Positions 53,316 to 63,290 of a stretch of DNA of 64,000 nt are shown in pieces. Each line of letters starts with the position of its first letter. Position 1 is the first letter of the stretch. The stretch spans positions 496,001 to 560,000 of the forward strand of contig NZ_SBHO01000001.1 in assembly GCF_006980705.1 (NCBI RefSeq), written 5' to 3'. Both the position numbers and the translations under genes were made by a program. The notes below the pieces were generated by a model. The model made no database searches, had not been told where the DNA came from, and was given only the letters and a program-made list of their open reading frames with translations. The DNA comes from Tepidiphilus olei. Its GTDB lineage: Bacteria; Pseudomonadota; Gammaproteobacteria; Burkholderiales; Rhodocyclaceae.

Positions 53316-54076
53316 CGCCGAAACACTCCCCCGGGCTGCAGGAGATCGACGCCGCATTCGAGCCCCTCGAGCCAGCCGAGGAACTGGCCAACGGCAGCGC
53401 CGCGATAGACCGGCCCGTGCTGTGGCGCCAGCAGCTCGACCGGCCGCTCGCCCAAGGTTTCCCTCCACGCTTTGATGGCGCGGTTGCTCGCCATGTAGCG
53501 GCGATGGAACCCCTCGATGCGGGGCAGATGCGGCGCCAGATCCTCGATGAAAGTCTGCGTCTCGGCGCCGCTCAGTTCGGAAGCCCCCACGTCGCCGGAG
53601 AAGAGGATCTTCGCCCGCGGGTCGTAGACCTGGAAGTTGCCTTCCGAATGGAGGAAATGCGCCGGGATCAGCTCGAGGACGGCGGAGGTTCCGAGGTCGA
53701 TCTGGGCGCCGGTGTCGGGAATGGCGACGATGCGATCGGTACTCGGAAGACCATAATGGGGGATGAAGCGCGTCCACAGGCGCGAGATGAGGACGGTGGC
53801 GCGGGTGAGCTCGAGCCAGGAAGCCAGGCCGCCGACGATGTCCGGATCCTGGTGCGACAGAATGATGTAGCGGATCTGCTCCGGTTCGCAGTAAGCGAGC
53901 ATCGCCTCGAGCACGTCGGCCATCACGCCGAAACCGCCGGGATCGAGCAGGACGCCGAACTCCTGATGCAGGATGAGGTACTGGTTGGAGTGAATGCCGC
54001 CTTCGTCGAGCTCTTCGCTTTCGTTGAGGAGCACGCACAGGTGAGCATCGTCCCGATAGAGCTCTATGTTGTGCAT
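53312..54076 (-). CDS. Oxygen-binding diiron protein (ODP)-like metallo-beta-lactamase-fold protein
   Basis: A 254-aa protein related to the diiron domain of flavodiiron proteins. Ligand motifs: HQDPD (75-79, in place of HxExD), HFLHSEGNF (H140, H143), GDVG (D162) and QHGPVYRG (H220). There is no flavodoxin domain, so it cannot by itself be an oxygen reductase; stand-alone proteins of this type are described as oxygen sensors linked to chemotaxis or GGDEF proteins. It is translationally coupled (ATGA) to a GGDEF-EAL gene. GAGGTGAG lies about 10 bases before the ATG. Confidence 0.85.
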   Translation of the reverse strand: MHNIELYRDDAHLCVLLNESEELDEGGIHSNQYLILHQEFGVLLDPGGFGVMADVLEAMLAYCEPEQIRYIILSHQDPDIVGGLASWLELTRATVLISRLWTRFIPHYGLPSTDRIVAIPDTGAQIDLGTSAVLELIPAHFLHSEGNFQVYDPRAKILFSGDVGASELSGAETQTFIEDLAPHLPRIEGFHRRYMASNRAIKAWRETLGERPVELLAPQHGPVYRGAAVGQFLGWLEGLECGVDLLQPGGVFRR

Positions 54077-54309
54077 CGATTTCGTCTCACCTCGTGAGAA
54101 AAAGGGGCTCTGCTTCGAGTTCGATAAGAATAACACCGACTAGCTCAGGGATAAAACCCCATCAGAGGGTGTGGAGACATGGAACGAGTGCCTGTCCAGT
54201 CACGGGGAATATGCTCTGCTGGGCGGGAAGGCCGCACGACGCTACCGGGTGCCGTTTCCGCGTCCTTGCTGCGTTAAAATGGGCGGTCAAAATTCGTTGC
54301 GGCACGGCG

Positions 54310-55104
54310 ATGCGCCCCTATCTCGACCTTCTGCGCCACATCCTCGAACACGGCACCCGCAAGGCAGACCGCACCGGCACGGGGACCTTGTCGGTCTTCG
54401 GCTGGCAGATGCGCTTCGACCTGCGTGAAGGCTTTCCGCTGCTCACCACCAAGAAACTGCACGTCAAATCGATCATCTACGAATTGCTGTGGTTCTTGCG
54501 TGGCGACACCAACGTCGCTTACCTGCGCGAACACGGCGTGACGATCTGGGACGAGTGGGCTGACGAGCACGGCGAGCTCGGCCCCGTCTACGGCAAACAG
54601 TGGCGACGATGGGAGGCCCCGGACGGGCGCACCATCGACCAGATCGCTCGCCTCGTCGAAGGGTTGAAGACCAATCCGGATTCGCGCCGGCATCTGGTCG
54701 TGGCCTGGAACCCCGCCGAGGTGGACCAGATGGCGCTGCCGCCGTGCCATGCGCTCTTTCAATTCTACGTTGCCGAGGGCAGGCTCTCCTGCCAACTCTA
54801 TCAGCGCAGCGCCGACGTCTTTCTCGGCGTGCCGTTCAACATCGCCTCCTATGCGCTGCTCACCCTGATGGTGGCCCAGGTCTGCGGCTATGAGGCGCAC
54901 GAGTTCATCTGGACGGGCGGCGATTGCCACCTCTATCTCAACCACCTGGAACAAGCTCGGCTGCAGCTCGGTCGCGAACCAAGGCCATTGCCCAAGATGA
55001 AGCTCAACCCGGCGGTGACCGATCTCTTTGCCTTCCGCTACGAGGATTTCACGCTGGAAGGCTACGATCCGCACCCCCACATCCCCGCTCCGGTGGCCGT
55101 ATGA
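54310..55104 (+). CDS. thyA: Thymidylate synthase
   Basis: Makes dTMP from dUMP with methylene-tetrahydrofolate. The 264-aa protein (same length as E. coli) has [18 protein letters not shown], the catalytic cysteine in [12 protein letters not shown], and [21 protein letters not shown] 54310 gives the family N-terminus [15 protein letters not shown]; upstream in-frame residues are not conserved. It overlaps folA by ATGA. The 233 bases between the ODP-like gene and thyA hold no recognisable gene or riboswitch. Confidence 0.97.
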   Translation: MRPYLDLLRHILEHGTRKADRTGTGTLSVFGWQMRFDLREGFPLLTTKKLHVKSIIYELLWFLRGDTNVAYLREHGVTIWDEWADEHGELGPVYGKQWRRWEAPDGRTIDQIARLVEGLKTNPDSRRHLVVAWNPAEVDQMALPPCHALFQFYVAEGRLSCQLYQRSADVFLGVPFNIASYALLTLMVAQVCGYEAHEFIWTGGDCHLYLNHLEQARLQLGREPRPLPKMKLNPAVTDLFAFRYEDFTLEGYDPHPHIPAPVAV

Positions 55105-55595
55105 GCGAGTGGGTGATCGTCGCCGCCGTGGCGCGAAACGGGGTGATCGGCCGTGGCGGGGCACTGCCGTGGCGGCTGAGATCCGACTTGCGGCACTTCC
55201 GCCGGCTCACCACCGGGCACGCGGTACTCATGGGGCGAAAGACATGGGAATCGCTCGGCCGCCCCCTGCCCGATCGGCGCAATGTGGTGGTGAGCCGCGA
55301 TCCCTCTTTCACGGCCCCGGGCGCCGAGGTCTATCCGTCGCTGGATGCCGCGCGGGCGGCGCTCGCCGATGAGCCGGTCGTCTTCGTGATCGGCGGCGCG
55401 CAGCTCTATCGCCAGACCCTGCCGTTTGCCGATCGCCTGGTACTCACGGAAGTGGACGCCGAGCCACCGGGAGATGCCTTCTTCCCGGAGTGGGATCGGA
55501 CGCGCTTCGTCGAAGTCGGCCGTCAGGCGTTACCTGAAGAAAGCGACGAGTATCCGGCCGTGGTGGTCACGTACCACCGCCGGCCTCGAATTTGA
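55101..55595 (+). CDS. folA: Dihydrofolate reductase
   Basis: Regenerates tetrahydrofolate from the dihydrofolate made by ThyA, whose gene it overlaps. The 164-aa protein has [20 protein letters not shown], the catalytic acid in [29 protein letters not shown] and the NADPH motif FVIGGAQLY. The 3' end overlaps the convergent GGDEF-EAL gene by 29 bases. Confidence 0.97.
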   Translation: MSEWVIVAAVARNGVIGRGGALPWRLRSDLRHFRRLTTGHAVLMGRKTWESLGRPLPDRRNVVVSRDPSFTAPGAEVYPSLDAARAALADEPVVFVIGGAQLYRQTLPFADRLVLTEVDAEPPGDAFFPEWDRTRFVEVGRQALPEESDEYPAVVVTYHRRPRI

Positions 55596-57678
55596 CCGTT
55601 CCCTGCCCGTCGCTGGAGGCAGGAGCCAGCATTTGCCGCAAGGTTTCTTCGAACTGCTCGATCGGCAACGGTCGAGCAAAATAGTAGCCTTGATAGGCGG
55701 GGCACCCGAGTTCGGCGAGGAATTTCCACTGCTCGGGCGTTTCCACCCCTTCGGCGATCACTTGCAATCCGAGGCTTTCGGCCAAGGCGACGATGGTACG
55801 GGCGATGGCGGCATCATTGGGATCGGTGAGCACGTCGCGCACGAAGGACTGGTCGATCTTGAGCTCATCGAGCGGTAGGCGTTTGAGGTATCCCAACGAG
55901 GAATATCCCGTACCGAAATCATCCAAGGCAAAACCGATGCCCCGTTGTTTCAGGACGCGCATTTTGTCGATGATGCCGCCGAGATCGGAGGCGAGCGTGC
56001 TCTCGGTGAGTTCGAGTTTGAGGCGGCGAGGATCGGCCTCCGTCTTCTCGAGGATTTCGAGCACCCGCTCGACGAAATCGGGCTGATAGAACTGACGCGC
56101 GCTCACATTGACCGAGAGCGTAAGCCCTGCCGTCTCCGCCTTGCGTTCCCATGCCACCAATTGCCGACAGGCGTTTTCGAGAATCCACCAACCAAGCGGT
56201 ACGATAAGTCCCGTCTCCTCGGCCAAGGGGATGAATTCGGCCGGAGAGATCAAACCACGTTCGGGATGCGGCCATCGGATCAGCGCCTCGGCGCCGACCG
56301 GCCAACTGGGACCACGCACCTGAAGCTGATAGTAAAGGACGAATTGCCCCGTCTCCACCGCCTTGACGAGATCCCGCTCGAGTTCCGCTCTCCGGCGGAC
56401 GGCGCGCGCCATCTCTTCGTCGAAGAAACAGAGACGGTCACGGCCGCTCGCCTTGGCGTGATACATCGCCACGTCGGCGCGTTTGAGCAGTTCTTCCAGC
56501 CCAGGATCACCATCGTGGAACAGCGCGCCCCCCGCGCTGGCGGTGGTGCGTACCGAGGCATGGTCGATCCGACAAGGAAGGGCAAGGGACTCGCGCAGGC
56601 GGGAAAAAACGGCCTCGACGCGCTGCTTGGCCTGCTCTTCGGTCGCTCCGAGCCGCGACAGGATCACCAAGAATTCGTCGCCCCCGGCCCGGGCGATCAA
56701 CCCTTGGCTTTCGAATTCGACACGCAAGCGCTCGGCGATCTGGCGCAGCAACTCGTCCCCTGCTTCGTGCCCCAAGGTGTCGTTGAGCGTTTTGAAGTCG
56801 TCCAGATCGACGAGCAGCAATGCGCCGTACTCTTGCGGGCATGACAGTAAAATCTCCCGTAGGTGCTCGAGCGCGGCGATACGATTGGGCAGGCCGGTGA
56901 GCTGATCATAGAAAGCGAGCTGGCGGATGCGCGCCTGCGCCCGCTTCTGTTCGGCGATGTAGGCGGCGAGTTTTTCCGTCATCGAATTGATGCCCTGCTG
57001 CAAGTCGCCCAATTCGTCGGCGTAGGTGATCGGGATGCGCGTCTCCAGCGCCCCTTCCTCGATCCGCGCGAGCGCCCTGAGGGTGCGCTGTACCCGGCGC
57101 GTGATGAGACGGTGCGCGACGAAGACGATGGCAAGCGACGTGAAGAGGAGGAAGGCCAGAGACAAGGCCGTCCCCCAGGCGATCACCTCGCGTTTGGCGG
57201 CACGCAACTCGGCGGTGTCGAAATCGAGCACCACCGTATAGAGGGGAATGGGGGTTTGCGGCCCTCGCAGACGTAGGACGGCAGTGAGCCGCTCGGACGT
57301 GAAGGACGCTTCGATCGGAGGGCGAGCGGCATCGTTCAACCAGGAAGGATCGAATCCCGGCACTTCTTCGGCTTTCTTCCCCAGGAGAAACGGGTCGCTC
57401 GCGACGATCACCCGGCCGTTGCCGCCCAAGACGAATCCGCCCTGGTATTCGAGGCCGATCAGGTCGGACATGAGGCAAGGGGTGGCCACCGCGTTGAGCG
57501 GCAGGTTTTCTTCCTGCAGCATGCGGCCGACGCGCTGCAGTTGAGCTTCGATGCGCCGCTCCATGATGGTGCGCGAGCGATCGAGATACACCGCCGTGAG
57601 CGCGCCGAAGGCGAGCGCCTCGATCGCGAGGACCAGCCAGGCGATGCGAGCGATCAGGCCGAAGCGCGGGCGGGTCAT
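55567..57678 (-). CDS. Membrane GGDEF-EAL protein with periplasmic sensor
   Basis: A 703-aa protein: TM1 about 8-31, a ~135-residue periplasmic domain (Cache-like, with GFVLGGNGRVIVASD), TM2 about 168-189, HAMP (190-245), GGDEF with RAGGDEF but no RxxD inhibitory site, and a complete EAL domain (EALIRW, NVSARQ, ELTES, DDFGTGYSSL, AEGVET). Both activities may be present. It lies 10 bases after a gene for a periplasmic binding protein with no transporter partners, so the binding protein probably presents a ligand to this sensor. AGGAAG precedes ATG 57678. Confidence 0.92.
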   Translation of the reverse strand: MTRPRFGLIARIAWLVLAIEALAFGALTAVYLDRSRTIMERRIEAQLQRVGRMLQEENLPLNAVATPCLMSDLIGLEYQGGFVLGGNGRVIVASDPFLLGKKAEEVPGFDPSWLNDAARPPIEASFTSERLTAVLRLRGPQTPIPLYTVVLDFDTAELRAAKREVIAWGTALSLAFLLFTSLAIVFVAHRLITRRVQRTLRALARIEEGALETRIPITYADELGDLQQGINSMTEKLAAYIAEQKRAQARIRQLAFYDQLTGLPNRIAALEHLREILLSCPQEYGALLLVDLDDFKTLNDTLGHEAGDELLRQIAERLRVEFESQGLIARAGGDEFLVILSRLGATEEQAKQRVEAVFSRLRESLALPCRIDHASVRTTASAGGALFHDGDPGLEELLKRADVAMYHAKASGRDRLCFFDEEMARAVRRRAELERDLVKAVETGQFVLYYQLQVRGPSWPVGAEALIRWPHPERGLISPAEFIPLAEETGLIVPLGWWILENACRQLVAWERKAETAGLTLSVNVSARQFYQPDFVERVLEILEKTEADPRRLKLELTESTLASDLGGIIDKMRVLKQRGIGFALDDFGTGYSSLGYLKRLPLDELKIDQSFVRDVLTDPNDAAIARTIVALAESLGLQVIAEGVETPEQWKFLAELGCPAYQGYYFARPLPIEQFEETLRQMLAPASSDGQGTVKFEAGGGT

Positions 57679-57688
57679 GGGCTTCCTC

Positions 57689-58978
57689 TCAGGGGGTATA
57701 GAGCGGGGTCTCATCGAAAGATTCGAGACGAGTATGATCTTCCCTCTCGTAGCGCACTTCTTCGGGGCTCAGGTGCCCAAGGATTTCGATGCCGGCGGCG
57801 GGGTTGACGGGATCATGGCGCCAGGTAGCGGTATAGACGGACTGCTGCAGGTGATGGCTCACCGGATCCATCCAGGCGTCGTCGTGCTGCATGCGCTCAT
57901 GCCCGCTCCAACGCATCGTCTCGAGCGTACGGATCACGGCGTGGTTCTGCGTGGTGCCCGCGGCCTCGATCGCTTGCAACAGGGCGCGCATGGCCAGATA
58001 GGCGGCGTGCGTCACGTCACCGGGATAATCGAGCACCGTGTTGCCGTAGCGCTGGCGGTAGCGCGCCACGAACTCGGCCGTGCCGGGCGTGTCGAGATTC
58101 CACGCCCAGGTGGTGCCGAAGAGCGGCCGCGGCGTGCCAGGCGCCGGATAGAGTTCCTCCCAATCGACCTCCCCCACCACCCACGACTGCCGTTCGAAGA
58201 GCGCGGGGTCGATCTGGGAGAAGAGGCGGATCTGGTTGTTGCCGCTCAGATTGACGGCGACGACGTCGATGTCCATCGACGCGATGCGCGCGGCAAGCCC
58301 GGCTGGATCGGGCAGTGAGACGGGGACGACGATCTCCTCGACCACGCTGCCGCCGTAGCGCTCGATGTAACCGCGCGAGGCCGCGGCGTTGCTGTGCCCC
58401 CAGACGTTGTCCTCGGTGAGCAGGATGGCCCGTTTACGCGGATGTCGATCGAGGGCGTATTTCAGGAGCGCCTTGTTGAAGTTGGCGCCGTTGGCATCGA
58501 AAACGAATTTCGTGCGATGGGCGTTCTCCACCGCTTCCGAGGGAGCCGAGGAGTTGGTGTTGATGAAGATCACGCCGTAGCGTTGGCACACTGCCGACAT
58601 GGCGGCGGCCACGCCCGAGTCGATCGCCCCGACCATGAAGGCGATACGGTTCTGCGTGATGAGCGACTCGGCGATCTCGGCCGCTTTCGCCGGATCGGTG
58701 GTAGCGTTACGTGTGAGCAAAACCAGGTCGCGCCCCAGGATTTTACCGCCGAAATCCTCGATCGCCATTTCCACGCCGCGCCGGTCGGCCTCGGCATGCA
58801 AAGCGAAACGCCCCGTGGTGGGCATCACGTGCGCGATGAGGAGCGGTGGCTGCTGTGCTCGAGCAAGAGGGCTTCCGCTCCAGACCATCAAGGCAGGAAG
58901 AAGACACTGAGCGAAGAAGATCACACATCGGGAAAAAAATGCCCTGACCGATGCTGACGGTTTGCCGGATCGCTGCAT
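57689..58978 (-). CDS. Periplasmic type 1 ligand-binding protein (LivJ/urea-binding-like)
   Basis: A 429-aa secreted protein with a signal peptide (about 1-41, ending ARAQ) and a periplasmic-binding-protein type 1 fold: GVEMAIEDFGGKILGRDLVLL, IAESLITQNRIAFMVGAIDSG, DVVAVNLSGNNQIRLF. It resembles substrate-binding subunits for branched-chain amino acids, urea and short amides. No permease or ATPase genes adjoin it; instead the next gene, 10 bases on, encodes a membrane GGDEF-EAL sensor. The ligand cannot be predicted from sequence. AGGAGAGGGC precedes the ATG. Confidence 0.88.
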   Translation of the reverse strand: MQRSGKPSASVRAFFSRCVIFFAQCLLPALMVWSGSPLARAQQPPLLIAHVMPTTGRFALHAEADRRGVEMAIEDFGGKILGRDLVLLTRNATTDPAKAAEIAESLITQNRIAFMVGAIDSGVAAAMSAVCQRYGVIFINTNSSAPSEAVENAHRTKFVFDANGANFNKALLKYALDRHPRKRAILLTEDNVWGHSNAAASRGYIERYGGSVVEEIVVPVSLPDPAGLAARIASMDIDVVAVNLSGNNQIRLFSQIDPALFERQSWVVGEVDWEELYPAPGTPRPLFGTTWAWNLDTPGTAEFVARYRQRYGNTVLDYPGDVTHAAYLAMRALLQAIEAAGTTQNHAVIRTLETMRWSGHERMQHDDAWMDPVSHHLQQSVYTATWRHDPVNPAAGIEILGHLSPEEVRYEREDHTRLESFDETPLYTP

Positions 58979-59028
58979 GCCCTCTCCTTTTTCGGATTTC
59001 TTGTATGGGTAGCAGCGCTACTTAGCCG

Positions 59029-61263
59029 CTACGAACGCACGCAGTCGACATGATAGTCCCCTTCAGAGTCCTTGACCAGACCATGGATATCGGTTTCGAA
59101 TCCGGGAAACTGCCGATTGAAGTCGCGGGCGAAACGCAGATAGCGCACGATGGTGGCGTTGAAACGCTCGCCGGGGATCAGCAGAGGAATGCCAGGCGGA
59201 TAAGGGGTGACGAGCATGGCGGTGATCCGGCCTTCGAGCTCGTCGATCGGGACGCGGTCGATCTTGCGGTGCGCCATCATGGCGAAGGCGTCGGACGGAC
59301 GCATCGCCGGCACCATTTCGGAGGTGTACATCTCGGTGGTGAGCCGCGCGACGTCGTGCACCTTGTAGAAAGCGTGGATGCGCTGGCACAGGTCGCGCAG
59401 CCCCCAGTCCTCGTACTGCGGGTGCTTGGCGACGAATTCGGGCATCACGCGCCACAGCTTGCGGTTCTCGTCGTAGTCGTCCTTGAACTGCTGCAGTTCG
59501 GTGACCATGGTATTCCACCGGCCCTTGGTGATGCCGATGGTGAACATAATGAAAAATGAATAAAGACCCGTTTTCTCGACCACGATGCCGTGCTCGGCGA
59601 GGTAGCGCGTGACGACTCCGGCCGGGATACCCCATTCGTCGAATTCGCCCTCCACGTCCAACCCCGGCGTGATGATGGTCGCCTTGATCGGATCGAGGAT
59701 GTTGAATCCTTCGGCCACGGCGCCGAAGCCGTGCCAGCGCTCGTTGGGGCGCAGCAACCAGTCTTCGCGCTGGCCGATTCCTTCCGCAGCGAGATACTCG
59801 GGCCCCCATACTTTGAACCACCAGCCGCCGATCTCGGCTTCCACATCGCGCATGGCACGGCGGAATTCCGCCGCCTCCATGAGGGATTCCTCGACGAGCG
59901 CCGTGCCGCCGGGCGGTTCCATCATGGCCGCGGCGATGTCGCACGAGGCGATGATGGCGTACTGGGGCGAGGTGGATGTGTGCATGAGATAGGATTCGTT
60001 GAACACGTCGCGGTCGAGCGTGCGCGTGCGCGACTCCTGTACCAGGATCTGCGAGGCTTGCGACAGGCCCGCGAGCAGCTTGTGCGTCGATTGCGTCGAG
60101 AAGATGAGCGAGTGCTCGCAGCGGGGCCGATCTTCGCCGATGGCATGGTAGTCGCCGTAGAAATCGTGGAAAGCGGCGTGCGGCAGCCAGGCTTCGTCGA
60201 AGTGCAGCGTGTCGATGACGCCGTCGAGTTTTTGCTTGATGGTCTCGACGTTGTAGGCGATGCCGTCGTAAGTCGATTGCGTGATCGTCAGGATGCGCGG
60301 CGTGCGATCATTGGCCTGGTCGATGAGGGGGTGCGCGTCGATCTTGGCTTGGATCGAAGCCGGTTCGAACTCCTCGAGCGGAATCGGGCCGATGATGCCG
60401 TAGTGGTTGCGCGTGGGCGTCAGGAAGACGGGAATGGCCCCCGTCATGATGATGGCGTGGAGGATCGATTTGTGGCAGTTACGATCCACCACCACGATGT
60501 CGTTGGGTGCCACCGTGGAATGCCACACCATCTTGTTGGAGGTGGAAGTGCCGTTGGTGACGAAATAGAGGTGGTCGCAGTGGAAGATACGCGCGGCATT
60601 GCGCTCGGAAGCAGCCACCGGCCCGGTGTGGTCGAGCAACTGCCCCAGTTCCTCGACGGCGTTGCACACGTCGGCGCGCAGGAGATTCTCGCCGAAGAAC
60701 TGGTGGAACATCTGCCCGACGGGGCTCTTCAAGAAGGCCACACCCCCCGAATGCCCCGGACAGTGCCAGGAGTAGGAGCCGTCGGCGGCATAATGCGTGA
60801 GCGCACGAAAGAACGGCGGCGGCAGGCTGTCGAGGTAGTTGCGCGCCTCGCGCACCACGTAGCGCGCGATGAATTCAGGCGTGTCCTCGAACATGTGGAT
60901 GAAACCGTGCATCTCGCGCAGCACGTCGTTCGGGATGTGGCGGCTGGTCCTGGTCTCGCCGTAGAGAAAGAGGGGGATGTCACGGTTGCGGAAGCGGATG
61001 GCGCGCACGAAGCCGCGCAACCGAGCGATGGCACGCGCGGCATCTTCCGGCGCCTGGAATTCCTCGTCGTCGATCGAGAGGAGGAAAGCCGAGGCACGGC
61101 TCTGCTGCTGGGCGAATGAGGAGAAATCGGTGATACTGGTCACGCCCAGCACTTCCATGCCTTCGGCCTCGATCGCCTTGGCGAGCACCCGGATGCCCAG
61201 GCCGCTCGCATTCTCGGAACGGAAATCTTCGTCGATGATGACGATGGGGAAATGGAAGCGCAT
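59029..61263 (-). CDS. Arginine/lysine/ornithine decarboxylase (PLP fold type I)
   Basis: A 744-aa enzyme with the N-terminal wing domain (1-130, VIIDEDFRSENASGLGIRVL), the PLP domain with HCPGHSGGVAF, HFDEAWLPHAAFH (Asp for PLP nitrogen) and STQSTHKLLAGLSQ (PLP lysine), and the C-terminal domain. Members make agmatine, cadaverine or putrescine, either for polyamine synthesis or acid resistance; sequence reading does not decide the substrate. The constitutive-looking setting beside dcd and apbC suggests a biosynthetic role. ATG 61263 is chosen over one 10 codons upstream because it gives the family N-terminus MRFHFPIVIIDED. Confidence 0.92.
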   Translation of the reverse strand: MRFHFPIVIIDEDFRSENASGLGIRVLAKAIEAEGMEVLGVTSITDFSSFAQQQSRASAFLLSIDDEEFQAPEDAARAIARLRGFVRAIRFRNRDIPLFLYGETRTSRHIPNDVLREMHGFIHMFEDTPEFIARYVVREARNYLDSLPPPFFRALTHYAADGSYSWHCPGHSGGVAFLKSPVGQMFHQFFGENLLRADVCNAVEELGQLLDHTGPVAASERNAARIFHCDHLYFVTNGTSTSNKMVWHSTVAPNDIVVVDRNCHKSILHAIIMTGAIPVFLTPTRNHYGIIGPIPLEEFEPASIQAKIDAHPLIDQANDRTPRILTITQSTYDGIAYNVETIKQKLDGVIDTLHFDEAWLPHAAFHDFYGDYHAIGEDRPRCEHSLIFSTQSTHKLLAGLSQASQILVQESRTRTLDRDVFNESYLMHTSTSPQYAIIASCDIAAAMMEPPGGTALVEESLMEAAEFRRAMRDVEAEIGGWWFKVWGPEYLAAEGIGQREDWLLRPNERWHGFGAVAEGFNILDPIKATIITPGLDVEGEFDEWGIPAGVVTRYLAEHGIVVEKTGLYSFFIMFTIGITKGRWNTMVTELQQFKDDYDENRKLWRVMPEFVAKHPQYEDWGLRDLCQRIHAFYKVHDVARLTTEMYTSEMVPAMRPSDAFAMMAHRKIDRVPIDELEGRITAMLVTPYPPGIPLLIPGERFNATIVRYLRFARDFNRQFPGFETDIHGLVKDSEGDYHVDCVRS

Positions 61264-61320
61264 GGAACTCGCCCTCGCAGCAAGATTCGGCAAAGGATGA
61301 AAAACGGTTACGTACGGCGA

Positions 61321-61887
61321 TCAGAGTCGCGGCAAGGTCACGCCGCGCTGACCGAGGTACTTGCCGCCGCGGTCGCGATAGGAGGTCTCGCAGACTTCGT
61401 CGGACTCGAAGAAGATCATCTGCGCCACTCCTTCGTTGGCGTAGATCTTGGCCGGCAGCGGCGTGGTATTGGAAAATTCCAGCGTCACGTAGCCTTCCCA
61501 TTCGGGCTCGAGCGGCGTGACGTTGACGATGATGCCGCAGCGCGCGTAAGTGCTCTTGCCCAGGCAGACGGTGAGGACGTTCCTCGGGATGCGGAAGTAT
61601 TCCACCGTGCGGGCGAGTGCGAAGGAATTGGGCGGGATGATGCAGACTTCGCCCTTGAAATCGACGAAACTGCGCTCGTCGAAGGCCTTGGGATCGACGA
61701 TGGTGGAGTTGATGTTGGTGAAGATCTTGAATTCGTCGGCACAGCGCACGTCGTAGCCGTAGCTCGAGGTGCCGTAGGAGACGATCTTGCCGCGCTCGGT
61801 CTGGCGCACGAGCTCGGGCGCGAAAGGTTCGATCATGCCGTGCTCTTGCGCCATGCGCCGTATCCAGCGATCCGATTTGATGCTCAT
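61321..61887 (-). CDS. dcd: dCTP deaminase
   Basis: Deaminates dCTP to dUTP, feeding dUMP to thymidylate synthase (thyA is also in this window). The 188-aa protein has [18 protein letters not shown], the catalytic Glu in [20 protein letters not shown], and [14 protein letters not shown] at the end. GGGAG lies 4-5 bases before the ATG. It sits between apbC and the decarboxylase on the same strand (gaps 85 and 57 bases). Confidence 0.97.
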   Translation of the reverse strand: MSIKSDRWIRRMAQEHGMIEPFAPELVRQTERGKIVSYGTSSYGYDVRCADEFKIFTNINSTIVDPKAFDERSFVDFKGEVCIIPPNSFALARTVEYFRIPRNVLTVCLGKSTYARCGIIVNVTPLEPEWEGYVTLEFSNTTPLPAKIYANEGVAQMIFFESDEVCETSYRDRGGKYLGQRGVTLPRL

Positions 61888-61972
61888 CGTACTCCCGTTC
61901 GTGGCCTTGGTCGAAAACGGCGCGGCCGGCAACCCTGCACGCCCGCGATTGCCGCGAAGTGTACGCCAAAAC

Positions 61973-63061
61973 TCAGCGGTTTTGCACCACGATGGTAGGG
62001 AATTTGTGGCTGAGATCGCGCGGCGAACGCGCAAGCGCCAGCGCCACGCGGCGGGCGATGTCGCGGTAACGCCCGACGAGGGGCCCTTCGGGCTCGGCCA
62101 CGACGGTGGGCGTTCCCGAATCGGTTTCCTCGCGGATACGGATGTCGAGCGGTAGCGCCCCCAAGAACGGCAGACCATACTCCTGGGCCATGCGCTCTCC
62201 CCCGCCGCTGCCGAAGATGGGCTCGGCATGACCGCAGTTCGAGCAGACGTGGATGCTCATGTTCTCGACGAGCCCGAGGACCGGAACATTCACCTTCTGG
62301 AACATTCTCAATGCCTTGCGCGCGTCGAGCAGCGCGATGTCCTGTGGCGTGGTAACGATGAGCGCGCCGGTGAGCGGCGCTTTCTGCGACAGGGTGAGCT
62401 GGATGTCGCCCGTGCCCGGCGGCAGGTCGACGACGAGATAATCGAGTTCGTGCCAATTCGTCTGGGTGAGCAACTGCAGCAACGCCTGGGAGGCCATGGG
62501 CCCGCGCCAGATCATGGGCGTCTCGGGATCGACGAGAAAACCGATGGAATTGACCTGCAGGCCGTGCGCGCGCAGCGGCTCCATGCTCTTGCCGTCGGTC
62601 GATTCGGGTGGCTGATGCCCCAACCCCAGCATCTGGGGAATCGACGGGCCGTAGATGTCGGCATCGAGCACGCCCACGCGTGCGCCTTCGGCCGCGAGCG
62701 CCAAGGCGAGGTTCACCGCCGTAGTGCTCTTGCCCACCCCGCCCTTGCCGGAGGCCACTGCGATCACGTTGGCCACCCCGGGCAGGGGTTGCGTGCCGGG
62801 CGGGATCTTGTGGATCTCGATGCGGGAGAGAAGCTCGACCTGCACCGACGCCACGCCGGGCAGCCGGGCGAGCGCTTGCGTCACCGCCTCGCGCACTGTC
62901 TCCCCCAGCGTCGCCACCGGATAATCCAGGGCGAGGCGCACGCGCACCGTCCCTCCTTCGACCTCGAGCCCGACGATCGCCCTTTTACCCAAAGGAGTGC
63001 CGAGGTTGGGGTCGGGGATCGCGGCCAGCGTGTCGCGAAGGGTATCGGCTGAAAAGCTCAT
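61973..63061 (-). CDS. apbC: Fe-S cluster carrier ATPase ApbC (Mrp/NBP35 family)
   Basis: P-loop ATPase that binds and transfers [4Fe-4S] clusters. The 362-aa protein has an N-terminal DUF59/MIP18 domain (1-90), deviant Walker [16 protein letters not shown] at about 104-118, [25 protein letters not shown] and the CxxC cluster site in HVCSNCGH. Relevant to the reduced isc operon in this window, since carriers of this family need clusters built elsewhere. Divergent from the next gene; the 229-base region between them holds nothing I recognise. Confidence 0.95.
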   Translation of the reverse strand: MSFSADTLRDTLAAIPDPNLGTPLGKRAIVGLEVEGGTVRVRLALDYPVATLGETVREAVTQALARLPGVASVQVELLSRIEIHKIPPGTQPLPGVANVIAVASGKGGVGKSTTAVNLALALAAEGARVGVLDADIYGPSIPQMLGLGHQPPESTDGKSMEPLRAHGLQVNSIGFLVDPETPMIWRGPMASQALLQLLTQTNWHELDYLVVDLPPGTGDIQLTLSQKAPLTGALIVTTPQDIALLDARKALRMFQKVNVPVLGLVENMSIHVCSNCGHAEPIFGSGGGERMAQEYGLPFLGALPLDIRIREETDSGTPTVVAEPEGPLVGRYRDIARRVALALARSPRDLSHKFPTIVVQNR

Positions 63062-63290
63062 TGCAAGAACTCCGACAGAGGTTCGGGTATCATAGGGGAC
63101 ACCTCGAATGATCTTCAGCGTGGCCGCATGGCAGCGCTCTCCGCTACACGGATGGGCCCACGGGCGTGTCGCCCGGCGACTGCTCGTGACGGTTTTTCGA
63201 GGTGTGCATCGAAGCAGACACTTTTCGCCGATCTTACTGCAAAACCCGATACGGCAAACCCGCCGCCCTTCAGGGTTTCCAGGTCCGAGG

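Noticed and set aside
51345-53408. Open frame of 687 codons opposite the GGDEF-EAL gene
   Set aside because: Runs antisense to a gene with complete GGDEF and EAL motifs; no recognisable domain of its own.
54077-54309. Possible riboswitch (c-di-GMP or folate type) before thyA or before the ODP-like gene
   Set aside because: Short GC helices and an AACCCC/GGGTG stretch caught the eye, but neither the conserved GEMM core nor a tetrahydrofolate aptamer could be made out.
54094-54309. Extended thyA start
   Set aside because: The 72 upstream codons are not conserved in thymidylate synthases; ATG 54310 gives the exact family length.
59590-61119. Open frame of 509 codons opposite the decarboxylase gene
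   Set aside because: Antisense shadow; the minus-strand decarboxylase has all PLP-enzyme motifs.
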